DNA of 28,661 nucleotides from an uncultured Collinsella sp. (GCA_900544235.1 UQUL01000025.1:1-28661); one strand, 5' to 3'. Positions 1 to 7,343 are shown, numbered from the stretch's first letter. Made by a program: numbers and translations. The notes: a model not told the origin generated them from the sequence alone.

Positions 1-714
1 CGCCTCAAGAAGGGCGAGAAGATCGACAAGCTGCTCTTCGGCGGCTACTCCACCATCAGCCTGGGCTACGCTGGTCTGTATGAGTGCGTGAAGTATATGA
101 CCGGCAAGAGCCACACCGATGCCGGTGCCAAGCCCTTTGCATTAAGTGTGATGCAGCACATGAACGACAAGTGCAACGCGTGGAAGAAAGCCGAGAACAT
201 GGACTACTCCCTCTACGGCACCCCGCTGGAATCCACCACCTACAAGTTTGCCAAGTGCCTGCAAAAGCGCTTTGGCATCGTGAAGGGCATCACGGACAAG
301 AACTATATCACCAACAGCTACCATGTCCATGTCTCCGAGCACATCGACGCCTTCACCAAGCTGAAGTTTGAGAGCGACTTCCAGAAGCTGTCTCCGGGCG
401 GTGCCATCAGCTATGTGGAAGTGCCCAACATGCAGGACAATCTGGAAGCCGTCATGAGCGTGCTGCAGTTCATCTACGACAACATCATGTACGCCGAGTT
501 GAACACCAAGTCCGACTACTGTCAGGTGTGCGGCTACGATGGCGAGATCAAGATCGTGGAGGATGACGGCAAGCTGGTGTGGGAGTGCCCCAACTGCGGC
601 AACCGCGATCAGGAGAAGATGAATGTTGCCCGTCGCACGTGCGGCTACATCGGTACCCAGTTCTGGAACCAGGGCCGAACCGAGGAAATCCGCGACCGCG
701 TGCTGCATCTCTAA
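1..714 (+). CDS. nrdD: Anaerobic ribonucleoside-triphosphate reductase, C-terminal part (5' end outside window)
   Basis: Class III reductase making deoxynucleotides from NTPs without oxygen, using a glycyl radical installed by NrdG. The frame is open from base 1, so only the last 237 residues are present (the family is usually about 700). The C-terminus carries a zinc-ribbon type CxxC pair (CQVC, then CPNC about 25 residues later). It is followed by the glycyl-radical motif RTCGY, whose Gly is residue 215 of this fragment. nrdG lies downstream on the same strand but, unusually, is 427 bases away behind inverted repeats. The last codons (from about 694) take part in an inverted duplication with 830-896. 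Identity is secure from the motif pair and the NrdG neighbour. Confidence 0.96.
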   Translation, partial: RLKKGEKIDKLLFGGYSTISLGYAGLYECVKYMTGKSHTDAGAKPFALSVMQHMNDKCNAWKKAENMDYSLYGTPLESTTYKFAKCLQKRFGIVKGITDKNYITNSYHVHVSEHIDAFTKLKFESDFQKLSPGGAISYVEVPNMQDNLEAVMSVLQFIYDNIMYAELNTKSDYCQVCGYDGEIKIVEDDGKLVWECPNCGNRDQEKMNVARRTCGYIGTQFWNQGRTEEIRDRVLHL

Positions 715-896
715 TACCGCTCCGGGGCTGAGCCGGGAGGGCCGCTTGGGCTTTTGCTCGCTATTTCGGACAGTCCTGCGCAAGACGAAGGCCACATTAA
801 GTGGCCTTCTTTGCGTGTGGAACTCATATCGAGCAAAAGCCCAAGCGGCCCTCTCGGCTCAGCCAAGTTGACGTAGCTGAGATGCGGCATGCGGTC
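694..896. repeat. Ungapped inverted duplication spanning the nrdD stop codon
   Basis: Bases 694-760 align without gaps to the reverse complement of 830-896, about 55 of 67 identical. The inner 35 bases (726-760 against 830-864) differ at one position. The outer 18 (694-711, encoding the last NrdD residues, against 879-896) differ at two. The 69 bases between the arms hold a compact hairpin at 787-809. The layout is that of two REP-like units facing each other, with the left one running into the nrdD coding end. Confidence 0.85.
787..809 (+). terminator. Hairpin downstream of nrdD, probable terminator
   Basis: A perfect 9-base stem GAAGGCCAC / GTGGCCTTC (787-795, 801-809) with loop ATTAA is followed by a short T-rich stretch. 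It lies at the centre of the larger inverted repeat, so a transcript could fold into one very long hairpin. It is the only obvious stop signal between nrdD and nrdG on this side of the gap. Confidence 0.55.
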
Positions 897-1044
897 TGCT
901 CACTCCTCGAAGTTCTTAGCGGAGATAATTCGAGCTGCAGCTGCGATTTACTTGCGATGGCGGTTGAGCCGCAACCCAGTTTTTATTAGATCTCGAACCC
1001 TATGCTCGATGTTCGCTTCGTTCATTGAGTTACCCTTTGCATGA
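897..1044. other. Middle of the 427-base nrdD-nrdG gap, no gene seen
   Basis: The frames here look like chance and have no ribosome binding site. One weak hairpin, GGTTG / CAACC (962-966, 972-976), is followed by CAG and five T and could be a weak terminator. I found no convincing -35/-10 pair for nrdG. Confidence 0.5.
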
Positions 1045-1124
1045 GGCCGGGACATATCGTCCCGCCCGCAGTTTCGCAGGCCGCAGGCCGAGAATGTTTG
1101 AGGACGGGATGATATGTCCCGACC
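1045..1124. repeat. Inverted repeat ahead of nrdG
   Basis: Arms 1045-1064 and 1105-1124 are reverse complements at 18 of 20 positions, separated by 40 bases. Each arm is itself partly palindromic (GGGAC-ATATC-GTCCC in the left one). The right arm ends 17 bases before the nrdG start codon, so it lies in the leader or promoter of nrdG. It does not resemble the NrdR box. It may be a dispersed repeat or an operator. Confidence 0.75.
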
Positions 1125-1141
1125 TCCCGGGAGAGTTACCT

Positions 1142-1723
1142 ATGAATTACGCGAACATTAAGTATTTCGACATTGCTGATGGGGAAGGCGTTCGTACTTC
1201 TCTGTTTGTGAGCGGGTGCCGTCGTGGGTGCAAGAACTGCTTTAACTCTGTCGCGTGGGACTTTGCTGCGGGCGAGCCGTTCGATCGCGCCGTCGAGGAC
1301 AAGATTATCGAGAGCCTCGACCATCCCTTTATCGATGGCCTGACGATTCTGGGCGGCGAGCCTATGGAGCCCGAGAATCAGGCGGGGCTTGTTGACTTTA
1401 TCGAACGCGTGCGTGCGGCCTATCCCGCGGGGTCGGGCAAGACCATTTGGTGCTTTACCGGCGACGTGCTCGAGGAGCTTATGCCGGGTGGCCGTCATCA
1501 TACCGAGGTGACGGACCGTATCCTGGCCTGCCTCGACATGTTGGTGGACGGCCCGTTTGTTCAGGATCTGTACGATATCTCATTGCGCTTTAGGGGCTCG
1601 AGCAATCAGCGCGTGATTGATATGAACGCCACGTGCGCCCGTGCTGTGCGCGAGGGCGTTGCGCTTTGCGACGCTGTGGAGCTTTGGCGGGACGATCCGG
1701 TCTATTCGACCCATACTATGTAG
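1142..1723 (+). CDS. nrdG: Anaerobic ribonucleotide reductase activating protein (radical SAM)
   Basis: Radical SAM activase that uses a 4Fe-4S cluster and S-adenosylmethionine to generate the glycyl radical on NrdD. It has 193 residues, the usual NrdG size. The cluster motif CRRGCKNC (CX3CX2C) is at residues 26-33, and GGEPME in the middle is the usual SAM-contacting glycine/glutamate segment. The ATG at 1142 is chosen because GGGAGAG lies just upstream and the protein then begins MNYANIKYFDI, as NrdG proteins do. The longer in-frame extension upstream would read through the inverted repeat. Cytosolic; partner of NrdD. Confidence 0.95.
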   Translation: MNYANIKYFDIADGEGVRTSLFVSGCRRGCKNCFNSVAWDFAAGEPFDRAVEDKIIESLDHPFIDGLTILGGEPMEPENQAGLVDFIERVRAAYPAGSGKTIWCFTGDVLEELMPGGRHHTEVTDRILACLDMLVDGPFVQDLYDISLRFRGSSNQRVIDMNATCARAVREGVALCDAVELWRDDPVYSTHTM

Positions 1724-1789
1724 CTTGTGGCCGATGCCAAAGGGCGTGGTACCATAGCGCGAACGCAAAATCGGAAAAGTGAGGCCCAG

Positions 1790-2347
1790 ATGGTCGATCA
1801 GGAAAAAGTCGAGGCCGCCATTAAGCTGTTGCTTGAGGGCATAGGCGAGGACCCAACTCGTGAGGGCCTGCTGGAGACCCCGGCGCGCGTTGCCCGTATG
1901 TATGGTGAGATCGCCGGCGGTATGGACCAGAGTGCCGAGGAGCACCTGTCCAAAACCTTTGCCGTCGCTTCGAACGATTTGGTTATCGAGCGCGACATCA
2001 CGTTCTACTCGCTGTGCGAGCACCATCTGCTGCCGTTTTATGGCAAGGCCGCCATTGGCTATATCCCCAACGGCCGTGTCGCAGGGCTTTCCAAGCTCGC
2101 CCGCACGGTAGAGGTCTACGCCCGTCGTCTGCAGCTGCAGGAGCAGCTGTGTGCGCAGGTTGCCGACGCTCTCATGGATTATCTCGCTCCCCAGGGAGCG
2201 ATTGTGCTCATGGAAGCCGAGCATATGTGCATGACCATGCGCGGCGTGCAAAAGCCTGGCACCAAGACCGCGACGCTCGCTCGCCGCGGCGTCTTTGAGA
2301 CCGATCCCGCGCTCGAGGAGCGTTTCTTCAGGATGCTGGGCCGCTAA
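1790..2347 (+). CDS. folE: GTP cyclohydrolase I
   Basis: First step of tetrahydrofolate synthesis: GTP to 7,8-dihydroneopterin triphosphate plus formate. The protein has 185 residues, a normal length. Zinc ligands are visible in CEHHLLPF (Cys76, His79) and in the later HMCMTMRG segment. TREGLLETPARVARMY near residue 23 is the typical N-terminal signature. I chose the ATG at 1790, with GAGG a few bases before it and the usual VDQEKVE start, over an in-frame GTG at 1727 that would add 21 unlike residues. It begins 66 bases after nrdG and is followed two bases after its stop by the HD gene, so folE, HD and folB look like one transcript. Confidence 0.96.
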   Translation: MVDQEKVEAAIKLLLEGIGEDPTREGLLETPARVARMYGEIAGGMDQSAEEHLSKTFAVASNDLVIERDITFYSLCEHHLLPFYGKAAIGYIPNGRVAGLSKLARTVEVYARRLQLQEQLCAQVADALMDYLAPQGAIVLMEAEHMCMTMRGVQKPGTKTATLARRGVFETDPALEERFFRMLGR

Positions 2348-2349
2348 CC

Positions 2350-2931
2350 ATGAGAGTCGTCAACGACTTTGCATCGAGGACCGATGAGGGGACGTCGCGT
2401 CGCGGCTTTATGGCTTCGGGCTTGGCTCCCTTTGGTGCCATGCCTCGCATTGATTACATTTGTGCCAACGGGCTGTTCCGGCGGCATCTGGGCAACATTG
2501 CGCAGTTGGAATCGGGGCGCATCTTCTGCCGCCACGGTATTGATCATCTTCTCGATGTCGCTCGCATTATGTGGATCAAGAATCTTGAGGAACAGCTCAA
2601 ATTTGACCGCGAGGTCATCTACGCCACGGCACTTCTTCACGATATCGGCAAAGATGAACAGTATGAATCGGGTATATCCCATGATGTTGCAAGCGAACGC
2701 GTCGCTGATGCGATTCTCGGCGGCATGCCCGATGACGTGGCGTTTGAGCCGGCCGATGCCGCAGCCATTAAGACAGCCATTCTGGGCCATCGAAAGCTGC
2801 GCGTGAACAGCCAACCGCTTGAGCGTCTGCTCTATGCAGCCGACAAAGCGTCGCGCGCCTGCTTTGCATGCCCCGCGCGCAATGCTTGCAACTGGAGCGA
2901 TGATAAAAAGAACCTGTCGATTCGCGTGTAG
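2350..2931 (+). CDS. HD-domain phosphohydrolase in folate cluster
   Basis: A 193-residue HD-superfamily protein. Visible metal-site elements are His62 in the RHGIDHLLDVAR helix, the HDIGK motif at 97-101, His111 in ISHD, a later GHRK histidine and the Asp of YAADKASR. The C-terminus has three cysteines (CFACPARNAC), possibly a small metal site. Its start follows the folE stop by two bases, indicating translational coupling, and folB follows 43 bases later. HD enzymes hydrolyse phosphate esters, and the folate pathway between FolE and FolB needs removal of three phosphates from dihydroneopterin triphosphate. That assignment is inference from position; the fold call is firm. It could instead be a nucleotide phosphatase unrelated to folate. 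Confidence 0.82.
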   Translation: MRVVNDFASRTDEGTSRRGFMASGLAPFGAMPRIDYICANGLFRRHLGNIAQLESGRIFCRHGIDHLLDVARIMWIKNLEEQLKFDREVIYATALLHDIGKDEQYESGISHDVASERVADAILGGMPDDVAFEPADAAAIKTAILGHRKLRVNSQPLERLLYAADKASRACFACPARNACNWSDDKKNLSIRV

Positions 2932-2974
2932 TTAGTTTGCGCGGTCGGGGTTCTAAGCGAAGGAGACGATCGCG

Positions 2975-3460
2975 ATGAGCAACAAGAAACTGCCCGAGAA
3001 TGCAACCAAGACTGAAGGCGCCGAGCTCGCCCGCCGTGGAAGGGGCGAAATATCCACCGCAACGGCGGTTCCCCACGTGAGCTATGACGATCTTCGCCAT
3101 GCCGACCGCATTACTATCGACGGTCTCGAGGTCTTTGCTAACCACGGCGTATATCCCGAAGAGAACGCGCTGGGCCAGAAGTTCATCGTGTCCTTGGTGC
3201 TCTATGCCGACCTGCGTGCAGCGGGGGAGCACGATAACCTGGACGCCTCGATTGACTACGGCTCGGTGTGCCACGATGTCGATGGCTATCTGCGCGAGCA
3301 TACGTTTAAACTCATCGAGGCTGCAGCCGAGGGTGTGGCCCAGATGCTGCTGCGTCGTTACCCCCTGCTGCTTGGCGTGCACGTTAAGCTCGATAAGCCT
3401 TGGGCGCCCGTCGGTCTTCCCCTGGCAAGCTGCGGTGTCGAGATCGAGCGTGTGCGCTAA
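2975..3460 (+). CDS. folB: Dihydroneopterin aldolase
   Basis: Converts 7,8-dihydroneopterin to 6-hydroxymethyl-7,8-dihydropterin and glycolaldehyde. The catalytic domain starts near residue 44 (DRITIDGLEVFANHGVYPEE) and ends with VKLDKPWAPVG, whose lysine matches the conserved catalytic Lys. The Glu pair in YPEEN matches the pterin-region glutamate. The protein has 161 residues, against about 120 for typical FolB. The extra 43 N-terminal residues are polar and have no recognisable motif. The start at 2975 is backed by AAGGAGA at suitable spacing. folK and folP, often adjacent, are not in this window. The gene ends six bases before the convergent metallopeptidase gene. Confidence 0.9.
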   Translation: MSNKKLPENATKTEGAELARRGRGEISTATAVPHVSYDDLRHADRITIDGLEVFANHGVYPEENALGQKFIVSLVLYADLRAAGEHDNLDASIDYGSVCHDVDGYLREHTFKLIEAAAEGVAQMLLRRYPLLLGVHVKLDKPWAPVGLPLASCGVEIERVR

Positions 3461-3466
3461 CCGACT

Positions 3467-4243
3467 CTAGAGCTCGTTGGCGGGCGGTTTTTTGAGCCGC
3501 TGCGACAGAGCCCTGTTGTTGGGGCAGTACGTGTCGAGCAGCGCGTGAAACCGATGATTGTGGCTCGGTTCGAGCAGGTGGACGAGCTCGTGGGCGACAA
3601 CCATGTCAAGGCACTCGACGGGGTAGGCGGCAAGTTCTCGTGCGATGCGAATGGCGCAGGTTTTGGGCGTGCATGATCCCCAGCGCGTTTTCATGCTGCG
3701 CACGGAAACGCGGGAAACGGCGACACCCATTGCGATTTCGTACGCGCGCACCATATCGCGCAGCGCCGATGTGACTTCGGACGTATAGAGCTGGTCGATG
3801 TGGGTCTGGAGCTCTTTGGGCGTTAGGCCGTCGAGGGCTGTGCGCTGCTTTGCCTGCGTGCACCCACTTGGTTCGTCGGTACCCATAAAGCTTGCGAACG
3901 TGGCTTGTTTGGGCCGCGGTGCGGGGGGCTCAAAGTTGTGGTCGAGTGCATCCTGAACGGTGATGGGTTTGCCCCAAAGCGCAATGATGGACGAGGGGCT
4001 GAGCGGCTCTCGCGCCGTCGTCTGGCGTTGCTCGCGCTGGGCAAGTCGGCTGATAATCCAGGCGCTGTTGCGCTTCACAAACGCTTCGATACGCTCGCGG
4101 CTGGCGCCGAGCGGTGCGCTGGCGTGGACCTCGCCGCTCGATGTGACGCGTAGGTTGAAGTTCTTGACGCGCTTTTTGGTAACGACGACGGGGATGGGCG
4201 TCCCATCCGGTCGGGATACGGAAATCGTAAACTGCTGCGTCAA
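3467..4243 (-). CDS. YgjP-like (SprT-related) zinc metallopeptidase domain protein
   Basis: Protein of 258 residues from the YgjP/DUF45 group. The zinc site HELVH is at 218-222, followed by SHNHRF with the further histidines, and RWGSC is the family's conserved segment before it. The N-terminal half (TKKRVKNFNLRV, SAWI) is the usual beta-rich YgjP domain. I chose a TTG start at 4243 because AAAGGA sits six bases upstream. The longer ATG frames would run through the hairpin at 4266-4301. It lies downstream of the dipeptidase gene on the same strand, convergent with folB. The substrate is unknown. The prediction of a metal-dependent hydrolase is good; actual protease activity is inferred. Confidence 0.85.
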   Translation of the reverse strand: MTQQFTISVSRPDGTPIPVVVTKKRVKNFNLRVTSSGEVHASAPLGASRERIEAFVKRNSAWIISRLAQREQRQTTAREPLSPSSIIALWGKPITVQDALDHNFEPPAPRPKQATFASFMGTDEPSGCTQAKQRTALDGLTPKELQTHIDQLYTSEVTSALRDMVRAYEIAMGVAVSRVSVRSMKTRWGSCTPKTCAIRIARELAAYPVECLDMVVAHELVHLLEPSHNHRFHALLDTYCPNNRALSQRLKKPPANEL

Positions 4244-4265
4244 AAGCGGTCCTTTGGATTGGGGA

Positions 4266-4301
4266 CGGGCCGGCATGTCGACCGTTCGGCATGCCGGCCC
4301 G
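4266..4301 (-). terminator. Hairpin between dipeptidase and YgjP-like genes
   Basis: A perfect 12-base stem (4266-4277 with 4290-4301, CGGGCCGGCATG) has a 12-base loop and lies 17 bases past the dipeptidase stop on the minus strand. There is no T-run after it, so it may stabilise the mRNA 3' end or reduce readthrough rather than stop polymerase fully. Confidence 0.55.
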
Positions 4302-4317
4302 CTCAAGGGATGTGAAA

Positions 4318-5331
4318 TTAATAGCGCTCAAAGAAGGCAAGCGCGTTGTCGCTGCAGAGCTTTTGCATCACGGTCTTGCCAAAGTGCTTGGAGAGCATGT
4401 TCTGGAATTCGGGCATCTTGCTGGCATCGGAGAGGAAAGCGGGCACCGTGGCACCGTCCCAGTCGCCGCCGAGCGCGATGGCGTCCTCGCCGCCCAGGTC
4501 GAGCCAGTGCTCGATATGTGCCGCCAGCTGGTCGAAGGTGACGTCTGCGGCGGTTTTGTCGGTTGCGTCGTTGGAAAGGAACTCGCTGCAGTAGTTGAGG
4601 CCGACGATGCCGCCCATGTCGCGAATGGTACGGAACTGGTCGTCGGTAAGGTTGCGCTTGACGCCGCAAACCGCACGGGAGTTGGAGTGGCTGGCGACGA
4701 AGGGGCGCGTGGCGTGGACGACAACCTCGTCAAAGCACTCATCGTTGAGGTGGGAGACGTCGAGTACCATGCCGGCGTGCTCCATTTGCGTAAGTGCCTC
4801 GACGCCGGCGGCGGTAAGGCCGGCGTGGGTGTCGTGGCCGCTCGCGAGCGGTCCCTGCGCGTTCCAGCTGAGTGACGACATAAGCACGCCCAGGCTCTTG
4901 AGCACCTCGATCAGCGCGGGGTCCTCGGCAAAGAACGTGGCGTTTTCGATGGTGTGGATACAGGCGATCTTGCCGTCCTTGAGAGCGGGGCGAATGTCTG
5001 CGGCGCTGCGCACGTTGACCATGCGGTCGTGGTTGAGCATTGCCTGGCCGCTCATATGCGCCATGATTTGCGCCTGGAAGCGCGCGGCGTGGGCGGTGGG
5101 GATCTCGTCGGGGACAAACGTAGCGAAGCACTGTGCCCACGGCGTGTTGCCGATCTTTGCGAGCGAGATGGCGCAGGCGTTACCCTTGATGAGGTCGAAA
5201 TCTTGCGGATGCGTTTCGTCGCCGGGGAAATAACCGTCGGTGCCGGCGGTAAAGCGCAGGTCGAGATCGAGCGTGGCCCAGCCGATTCGGTCGGCGGTGT
5301 CGCAGTGTAGGTCAAATACGGGATATGCCAT
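4318..5331 (-). CDS. Membrane-dipeptidase family (M19) dipeptidase
   Basis: Zinc dipeptidase of 337 residues from the renal dipeptidase family, which hydrolyses a range of dipeptides. HCD near the N-terminus (His9, Asp11) is the first metal pair, TIENA holds the bridging Glu, DVSH and ASHSNSRAV carry the later histidines, and GGDWDG near residue 265 is the usual substrate-site segment. The ATG at 5331 is chosen over one ten codons earlier because GGAGG lies directly before it and the protein then starts MAYPVFDLHCD. No signal peptide or membrane anchor is visible, so it is probably cytosolic and used in peptide catabolism. It is divergent from the FKBP gene. Confidence 0.93.
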   Translation of the reverse strand: MAYPVFDLHCDTADRIGWATLDLDLRFTAGTDGYFPGDETHPQDFDLIKGNACAISLAKIGNTPWAQCFATFVPDEIPTAHAARFQAQIMAHMSGQAMLNHDRMVNVRSAADIRPALKDGKIACIHTIENATFFAEDPALIEVLKSLGVLMSSLSWNAQGPLASGHDTHAGLTAAGVEALTQMEHAGMVLDVSHLNDECFDEVVVHATRPFVASHSNSRAVCGVKRNLTDDQFRTIRDMGGIVGLNYCSEFLSNDATDKTAADVTFDQLAAHIEHWLDLGGEDAIALGGDWDGATVPAFLSDASKMPEFQNMLSKHFGKTVMQKLCSDNALAFFERY

Positions 5332-5387
5332 GGTTCCTCCGGTTGCAGCGTTTCTTTGCAAACTGTCTTCAAATTGTATGACTAGGG

Positions 5388-5393
5388 TATAGT
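5388..5393 (+). promoter_or_regulatory. Possible -10 box (TATAGT) for the FKBP operon
   Basis: TATAGT is placed 59 bases before the FKBP start in the AT-richer part of the divergent gap 5332-5451. The -35 (GTCTTC at 17-base spacing) is poor, so this is tentative. Confidence 0.35.
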
Positions 5394-5451
5394 TAGCGCC
5401 ATATGTTCATGGCGGCCCGTGTTGTGCGCCGCCCTTATCACGGAGGTTTCC

Positions 5452-5880
5452 ATGTCCAACCAGGGCAAGAAGGTCAAGACTCATTATCGCGGCACGCTCG
5501 ACGACGGCACGCAGTTCGATAGCTCCTACGATCGCGGCGAGCCGCTGGAGTTCACCTGCGGCGCCGGCCAGATGATCAAGGGCTTCGACGCCGCTGTTGT
5601 CGACATGCAGGTGGGTGAGAAGAAGACCGTGCACATTCCTGCTGCCGATGCCTACGGCGAGCACAATCCCGAGATGGTTCTGACCTTCCCGGCCGAACAG
5701 GTTCCCAACATCGAGCAGATCGAGAAGGGCATGAAGCTCTTCCTGTCCACGCCGAGCGGTATGCCCGTCCCCGCCGTGGTCATCGATGTAACGCCCGAGG
5801 CCGTGACGCTCGACGCCAACCACGAGCTGGCCGGTAAGGACCTCAACTTTGATATCGAGCTCGTCGAGGTCGAGGGTTAG
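5452..5880 (+). CDS. SlyD-like FKBP-type peptidyl-prolyl cis-trans isomerase
   Basis: Protein of 142 residues with the SlyD layout. A split FKBP domain (GTLDDGTQFDSS near the N-terminus, GQMIKGFDAAVVDM next) is followed by an inserted chaperone flap (about 70-120), and the FKBP domain closes with DANHELAGKDLNFDIELVEV. SlyD-type proteins fold proline-containing substrates and in Escherichia coli help load nickel. This one lacks the His/Cys-rich metal tail, as it ends right after the last strand. GGAGG stands before the ATG. The UreE-like gene starts three bases past its stop, so the pair is co-translated and may share a metal-insertion role (inferred). Confidence 0.93.
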   Translation: MSNQGKKVKTHYRGTLDDGTQFDSSYDRGEPLEFTCGAGQMIKGFDAAVVDMQVGEKKTVHIPAADAYGEHNPEMVLTFPAEQVPNIEQIEKGMKLFLSTPSGMPVPAVVIDVTPEAVTLDANHELAGKDLNFDIELVEVEG

Positions 5881-5883
5881 AGT

Positions 5884-6462
5884 ATGCCTGAACGCTTGGT
5901 TTCGACGACATGCTTGGGAAATCTCAACGATCCGTCCTATGAACTCCTGCTTCGCCGGAAGTTGGGCGGCGTCTTTGAAGTTGACGAGCTACTGCTCGAT
6001 TGGGACCAGGCTGATGCATACGCGTTTGTGGGCGTGACGGAGCTGGGGCGCACGGTCGATGTTCGGCTGGATACTGCCGACGGCGGTCGTCTTGCCGACG
6101 GCGACGTGCTCGCCATTGACCGTTCGGGCATGGTGCCCGTGGCGGTTGTCGTGCGCTTGCGCAGCGCCGAGGTTTATTTGGTCGAAGTTGACCGCATGGA
6201 CCCGATTGCGCTCGCGCATTCGTGCTGGGAGATCGGCAACATGCATGCGCCGCTCTTCCGGGGCGACTCGGACGAGCATACTGTGCGCATGTATACGCCG
6301 GTGCAGCCTGTTTTGGGCCGCATGCTCCGGGGTGTCGAGGGTGTTCGGCTCTCGCTGGTTACCCGTGAACTCGATGCGGACCGGCGCTTTGCGTCGAGTG
6401 CGGCGGAGGTCGTCGTGAGCATGGCTCCCGACTTTACCATCGTAAAAAAGGCGCGCGGCTAA
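5884..6462 (+). CDS. UreE-like metallochaperone domain protein
   Basis: Protein of 192 residues that I read as a distant UreE. Residues about 45-103 fit the UreE N-terminal beta domain (GRTVDVRL, then LADGDVLAID and a VAVVVRLRSAEVYLVEV stretch). Residues about 107-145 fit the metal-binding domain: AHSCWEIGNMHAPL matches the UreE pattern of helix-GNxH-P-L, with His121 at the place of the conserved nickel histidine and His112 nearby, followed by VQPVLGRML as in the UreE dimer helix. Residues 1-40 and the last 40 are not obviously UreE, and there is no His-rich tail. No urease genes are seen, so the client is unknown. It is coupled to the SlyD-like gene. Alternative: a nickel-independent relative. 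Confidence 0.7.
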   Translation: MPERLVSTTCLGNLNDPSYELLLRRKLGGVFEVDELLLDWDQADAYAFVGVTELGRTVDVRLDTADGGRLADGDVLAIDRSGMVPVAVVVRLRSAEVYLVEVDRMDPIALAHSCWEIGNMHAPLFRGDSDEHTVRMYTPVQPVLGRMLRGVEGVRLSLVTRELDADRRFASSAAEVVVSMAPDFTIVKKARG

Positions 6463-6468
6463 GCGCGC
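6444..6468 (-). terminator. Minus-strand-facing hairpin plus T-run at the end of the UreE-like gene
   Basis: The stem GCGCGC / GCGCGC (6451-6456, 6463-6468) has the stop codon in its loop. Read on the minus strand it is followed by six T (6449-6444). It is oriented against the resident genes, so it would stop antisense transcription coming from the right. Confidence 0.4.
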
Positions 6469-6545
6469 GTATGCGCAAGACGGGCTTTGAGGGGCGACCG
6501 ATCAAGGTCCGTCTTGCTGTTGATATGAGGCTTTGGGGGAAGCAT

Positions 6546-7343
6546 ATGGGTCTTGAGGGAATCAAACTGATTGCATGCGATTTGGACGGCACGTTGCTGC
6601 ATCCGGGGGAGCGCGAGCTGCGTTCCGAGGCCTTTGAGCTTATCGATGAGCTGCATCGTCGTGGTATCGTGTTTATGCCGGCGAGTGGCCGTCAATATGC
6701 GAGCTTGCGCTACCTGTTTGCCCCGGTGGCCGATGAGCTCGCCTATGTATGCGAAAACGGAACCCTGGTGATGAGCGAGGGGCGTGCCGTCGTCAAGCGT
6801 TCCATGGAGCGTAGCCTTGCTATGGTTATCGCGAATACCGTGGTTGCGTATCCCCATACCGACATGACCCTTTCGTGTGAGGGGCACATCTACACTATGA
6901 GCGGCAACGATGCGTTCGTCGACCATTTGCGCTATGTGGTCCACTGCGATGTGGCGGTGGTCGACCGTCCCGAGGACATCGACGAGGATGTCATTAAGAT
7001 TGGCTTCCAGACGCCCGAGGTGGATTATCCGGCGGCCCGGGAGTATTTCGAGCGCCTCTTTGGCGACCGTGTCAATGTGATGACGTCAGGAACCGCATGG
7101 ACGGACCTTATCGGTTTCGGTTCGGGCAAGGGCTCCGCGCTTGCCGATTACGGTCGTGTCCTGGGGATTTCGCCCGATGAGATGATGGCATTTGGCGACA
7201 ATGAGAACGATCGCGACATGCTCAACGTCGTGGGCCATCCCTATCTGATGGAGAGCTGCAACCCCACCATGCGCGGTATCAACGATCGCGTCCGTTACGT
7301 GCACACGGTCGAAGAAGAACTGCGCCGCCTGCTCGCCGAGTAG
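6546..7343 (+). CDS. HAD-superfamily (Cof/IIB type) sugar-phosphate-type phosphatase
   Basis: Protein of 265 residues. Motif I is DLDGTLL with the nucleophile Asp12 and acid/base Asp14, motif II is in MPASGR, the Lys motif is in the GSGKGSAL region, and motif IV is GDNENDRDM. The large cap between motifs II and III makes it type IIB (Cof/YidA-like), whose members dephosphorylate sugar phosphates, FMN or pyridoxal phosphate; the substrate cannot be read from sequence. The ATG at 6546 has GGGGGAAG just upstream and the protein then starts MGLEGIKLIACDLDG; an ATG 25 codons earlier lacks this. It follows the UreE-like gene by 83 bases, so co-transcription is possible. Confidence 0.92.
   Translation: MGLEGIKLIACDLDGTLLHPGERELRSEAFELIDELHRRGIVFMPASGRQYASLRYLFAPVADELAYVCENGTLVMSEGRAVVKRSMERSLAMVIANTVVAYPHTDMTLSCEGHIYTMSGNDAFVDHLRYVVHCDVAVVDRPEDIDEDVIKIGFQTPEVDYPAAREYFERLFGDRVNVMTSGTAWTDLIGFGSGKGSALADYGRVLGISPDEMMAFGDNENDRDMLNVVGHPYLMESCNPTMRGINDRVRYVHTVEEELRRLLAE

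Noticed and set aside
801..989. 62-codon plus-strand frame in the nrdD-nrdG gap
   Set aside because: It is built from the repeat arm and has no ribosome binding site; the similar peptide read from the opposite arm shows it is repeat sequence.
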